Positions 62,545 through 64,000 of a stretch of DNA of 64,000 bases are shown here, piece after piece. The notes beneath the pieces were generated by a model that was given only the letters and a program-made list of their open reading frames with translations, searched no databases and was not told the DNA's origin. Position 1 is the stretch's first letter. Every line of letters starts with the position of its first letter. This DNA is from Casuarina equisetifolia. Its lineage: Eukaryota > Streptophyta > Magnoliopsida > Fagales > Casuarinaceae. Made by a program: the position numbers and the translations under genes. Location: the NCBI GenBank assembly GCA_028551475.1, contig CM052356.1, positions 21,107,884-21,171,883 of the forward strand, read 5' to 3'.

Positions 62545-62918
62545 TGTTGAATTTACTCCACCCTACATACCTTTAAAGATAATGTTGCTCAATGTGCAGG
62601 AGTATATAATGAGAATTAAATTCTCATATCAAGTATGTGATCTTTTATATTAAAGCTTAAATGAAGGAAGTGTGCCTTTAACATTTGAGTTGTCTTTTGA
62701 ACTAGGTCTTTGGATATTTTAATATGGTATTAGAGCCTCTGTTAGATTTGCTCTACTCTATATGACCTTAAGCCAAATGTTGTTTGATATGTGGGGGCAT
62801 GTGTGGGGACAAAAATCTCACATCGAGTATCTGATTTCTTATAATGAAGATTAAATGAAGAAAGTACCCATCAAACTCTTAAGTTAGCTTTTGGACTAGG
62901 CCATGGGACTTTGTAACA
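62545..62918 (+). mobile_element. TRIM-like LTR pair with only a primer-binding site between
   Basis: Two related direct units (62545-62724 and 62740-62918, about 180 bases each) are separated by just 15 bases that contain TGGTATTAGAGC. This is one mismatch from the copia PBS TGGTATCAGAGC. Both units begin TG, and the second ends CA. Shared landmarks are TTTACTCC/TTTGCTCT, ACCTTAAG/ACCTTTAA, TCTCATATCAAGTATGTGAT/TCTCACATCGAGTATCTGAT and GAACTAGG/GGACTAGG. No internal coding region exists. Confidence 0.65.
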
Positions 62919-63624
62919 GATCTCTACAACACTCATAAGCTACACACAAAAGTTCAAAGAAATCTCGCATGCAGTATCCAAGCATCTCCTTGAAGGTATC
63001 CTATCGCATAAGTACAAGAACATGAAACCCAAGTACCACAAAATTTAATAATGGGTTTTATCCACAAGCTGTCAATTTTTTCTCTCTATTTATCAACTTA
63101 TAAGTCATCATTTCTCATCTTAATGTGAAGCCTCTTTCATAAACAACAAACATACGACAGAGTGCGTTCAAGGAATTAGCATTATGAAATATTATATATA
63201 TAAAAAAGAAATGAAACAAGTTAACCCATTGTAAAAGTTTTTGATTCAATTACATAAATTATTTATTAATATAAGTTGAATTCGTTCGCTTGTTCTCAAT
63301 TCTGCGTTCAGCTTCATAATTTTTTTTATTATGTACATGCGGCTATGGATTATTGTAGCATTTAAAGAAATTTATGTTCAGTAAATTTCTATAAACCTGA
63401 AATAGCTTTAGTAGTTCATTTGGGCACTTTCATCTATCTTTGCAAAAAGTCAAAAGATACACAGTGCTGACCGAAGGGAGCGTGTAAAATTCTACATAAT
63501 TCTAGTGCAAATTTTGTGAGTCATTTGGTTGATTGGTAGAAGTTAACCGAGTGGAAATCTTTAACTTTTAGTTCTCATCTCAGTATTTTCTCTTCATCCT
63601 TCTGCTTTCCTGCCTAATAGTTAT
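62919..63624. other. Non-coding DNA
   Basis: No gene or repeat was recognised. Confidence 0.4.
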
Positions 63625-64000
63625 TGTTCGGTGAAATTTATATGCAAGTGAACATGTCGAACAAGTAATATAATGATAAGAAAAGTATCGTCCCACGAAA
63701 ATTGGTGAATACTAAACTAATTAAGTACTAATGATGAATTAATCCTAAAATTTATCTAGCAAACCAAATTGATGGATGATAGATTAACTAACTAAGTCTA
63801 AGAAAACTTAATAAAAGAAATATGTTAGAGCATATGACTTCACCATAATTACTAGGTACTAATATTGATTATTTATGCTTGCAAGAGAGATAATATCTAT
63901 GTGATGACGGAATTTCCTAATTTATTTACTATCCTATGTCTAGGTATAGCAAACCTACTTAGTTCATTAATTCACTATATCTCTATATGTGAATTGAAAC
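63625..64000. mobile_element. Second copy of the solo-LTR family, cut by the window end
   Basis: It starts TGTTCGGTGAAATTTATATG and follows 30027 onward in the same orientation with few differences (CAAGTGAACATGTCGAACAA, AAACCAAATTGATGGATGAT shared). Only the first 376 bases are visible. Confidence 0.9.

Noticed and set aside
1-64000. CRISPR arrays, bacterial operons, phage or virus genes
   Set aside because: Nothing of the kind is visible. The introns, tRNA and transposons are those of a plant nuclear genome, and the tandem repeats lack the spaced-repeat pattern of a CRISPR array.

Overview
This is a piece of a flowering-plant nuclear genome, most likely a eudicot. The genes have short exons with GT-AG introns in AT-rich DNA. 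The three protein genes are plant-type: a prolyl carboxypeptidase of family S28, the general transcription factor subunit TAF10, and a cytosolic hybrid histidine kinase of the AHK5/CKI2 type. The rest is dominated by decayed Ty1/copia retrotransposons. I cannot name the species.

Layout. 1-456 is a near copy of the 3' end of the last TAF10 intron, next to a broken copia pol and LTR (500-1750). 1751-6450 is non-coding DNA with an LTR-like promoter block and a 114-bp tandem array. 6515-9814 (+) is the S28 carboxypeptidase in nine exons, followed by a tandem duplicate of its 3' end. 11860-15520 holds two copia fragments in opposite orientation. 16330-16402 is tRNA-Glu(CTC). 17462-23343 (+) is TAF10 in six exons. 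26093-32479 is a nearly complete copia element on the minus strand: 231-bp LTRs, primer-binding site, polypurine tract and a near-matching target-site duplication. A 1252-bp solo LTR of another family sits inside it. 35615-45335 (-) is the AHK5-type kinase in twelve coding exons, with a probable 5'-UTR intron and upstream ORFs. From 47 kb to the end I find no convincing protein gene, only microsatellites, minisatellites, TRIM-like LTR pairs, a LINE tail, a copia gag fragment and a second copy of the solo-LTR family running off the right edge.

The genes do not form a pathway or cluster. They are an ordinary set of plant neighbours: a secreted/vacuolar peptidase, a TFIID/SAGA subunit and a two-component receptor. 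All three coding models were assembled by hand across their introns, and each closes in frame (492, 136 and 1020 residues). I did not find a previously undescribed biological system. The best leads are the duplicated TAF10 intron end that stops at the splice acceptor, the nested retrotransposon, the 3'-end duplication of the peptidase gene, the layered 5' leader of the kinase gene, and LTR pairs with almost nothing between them.
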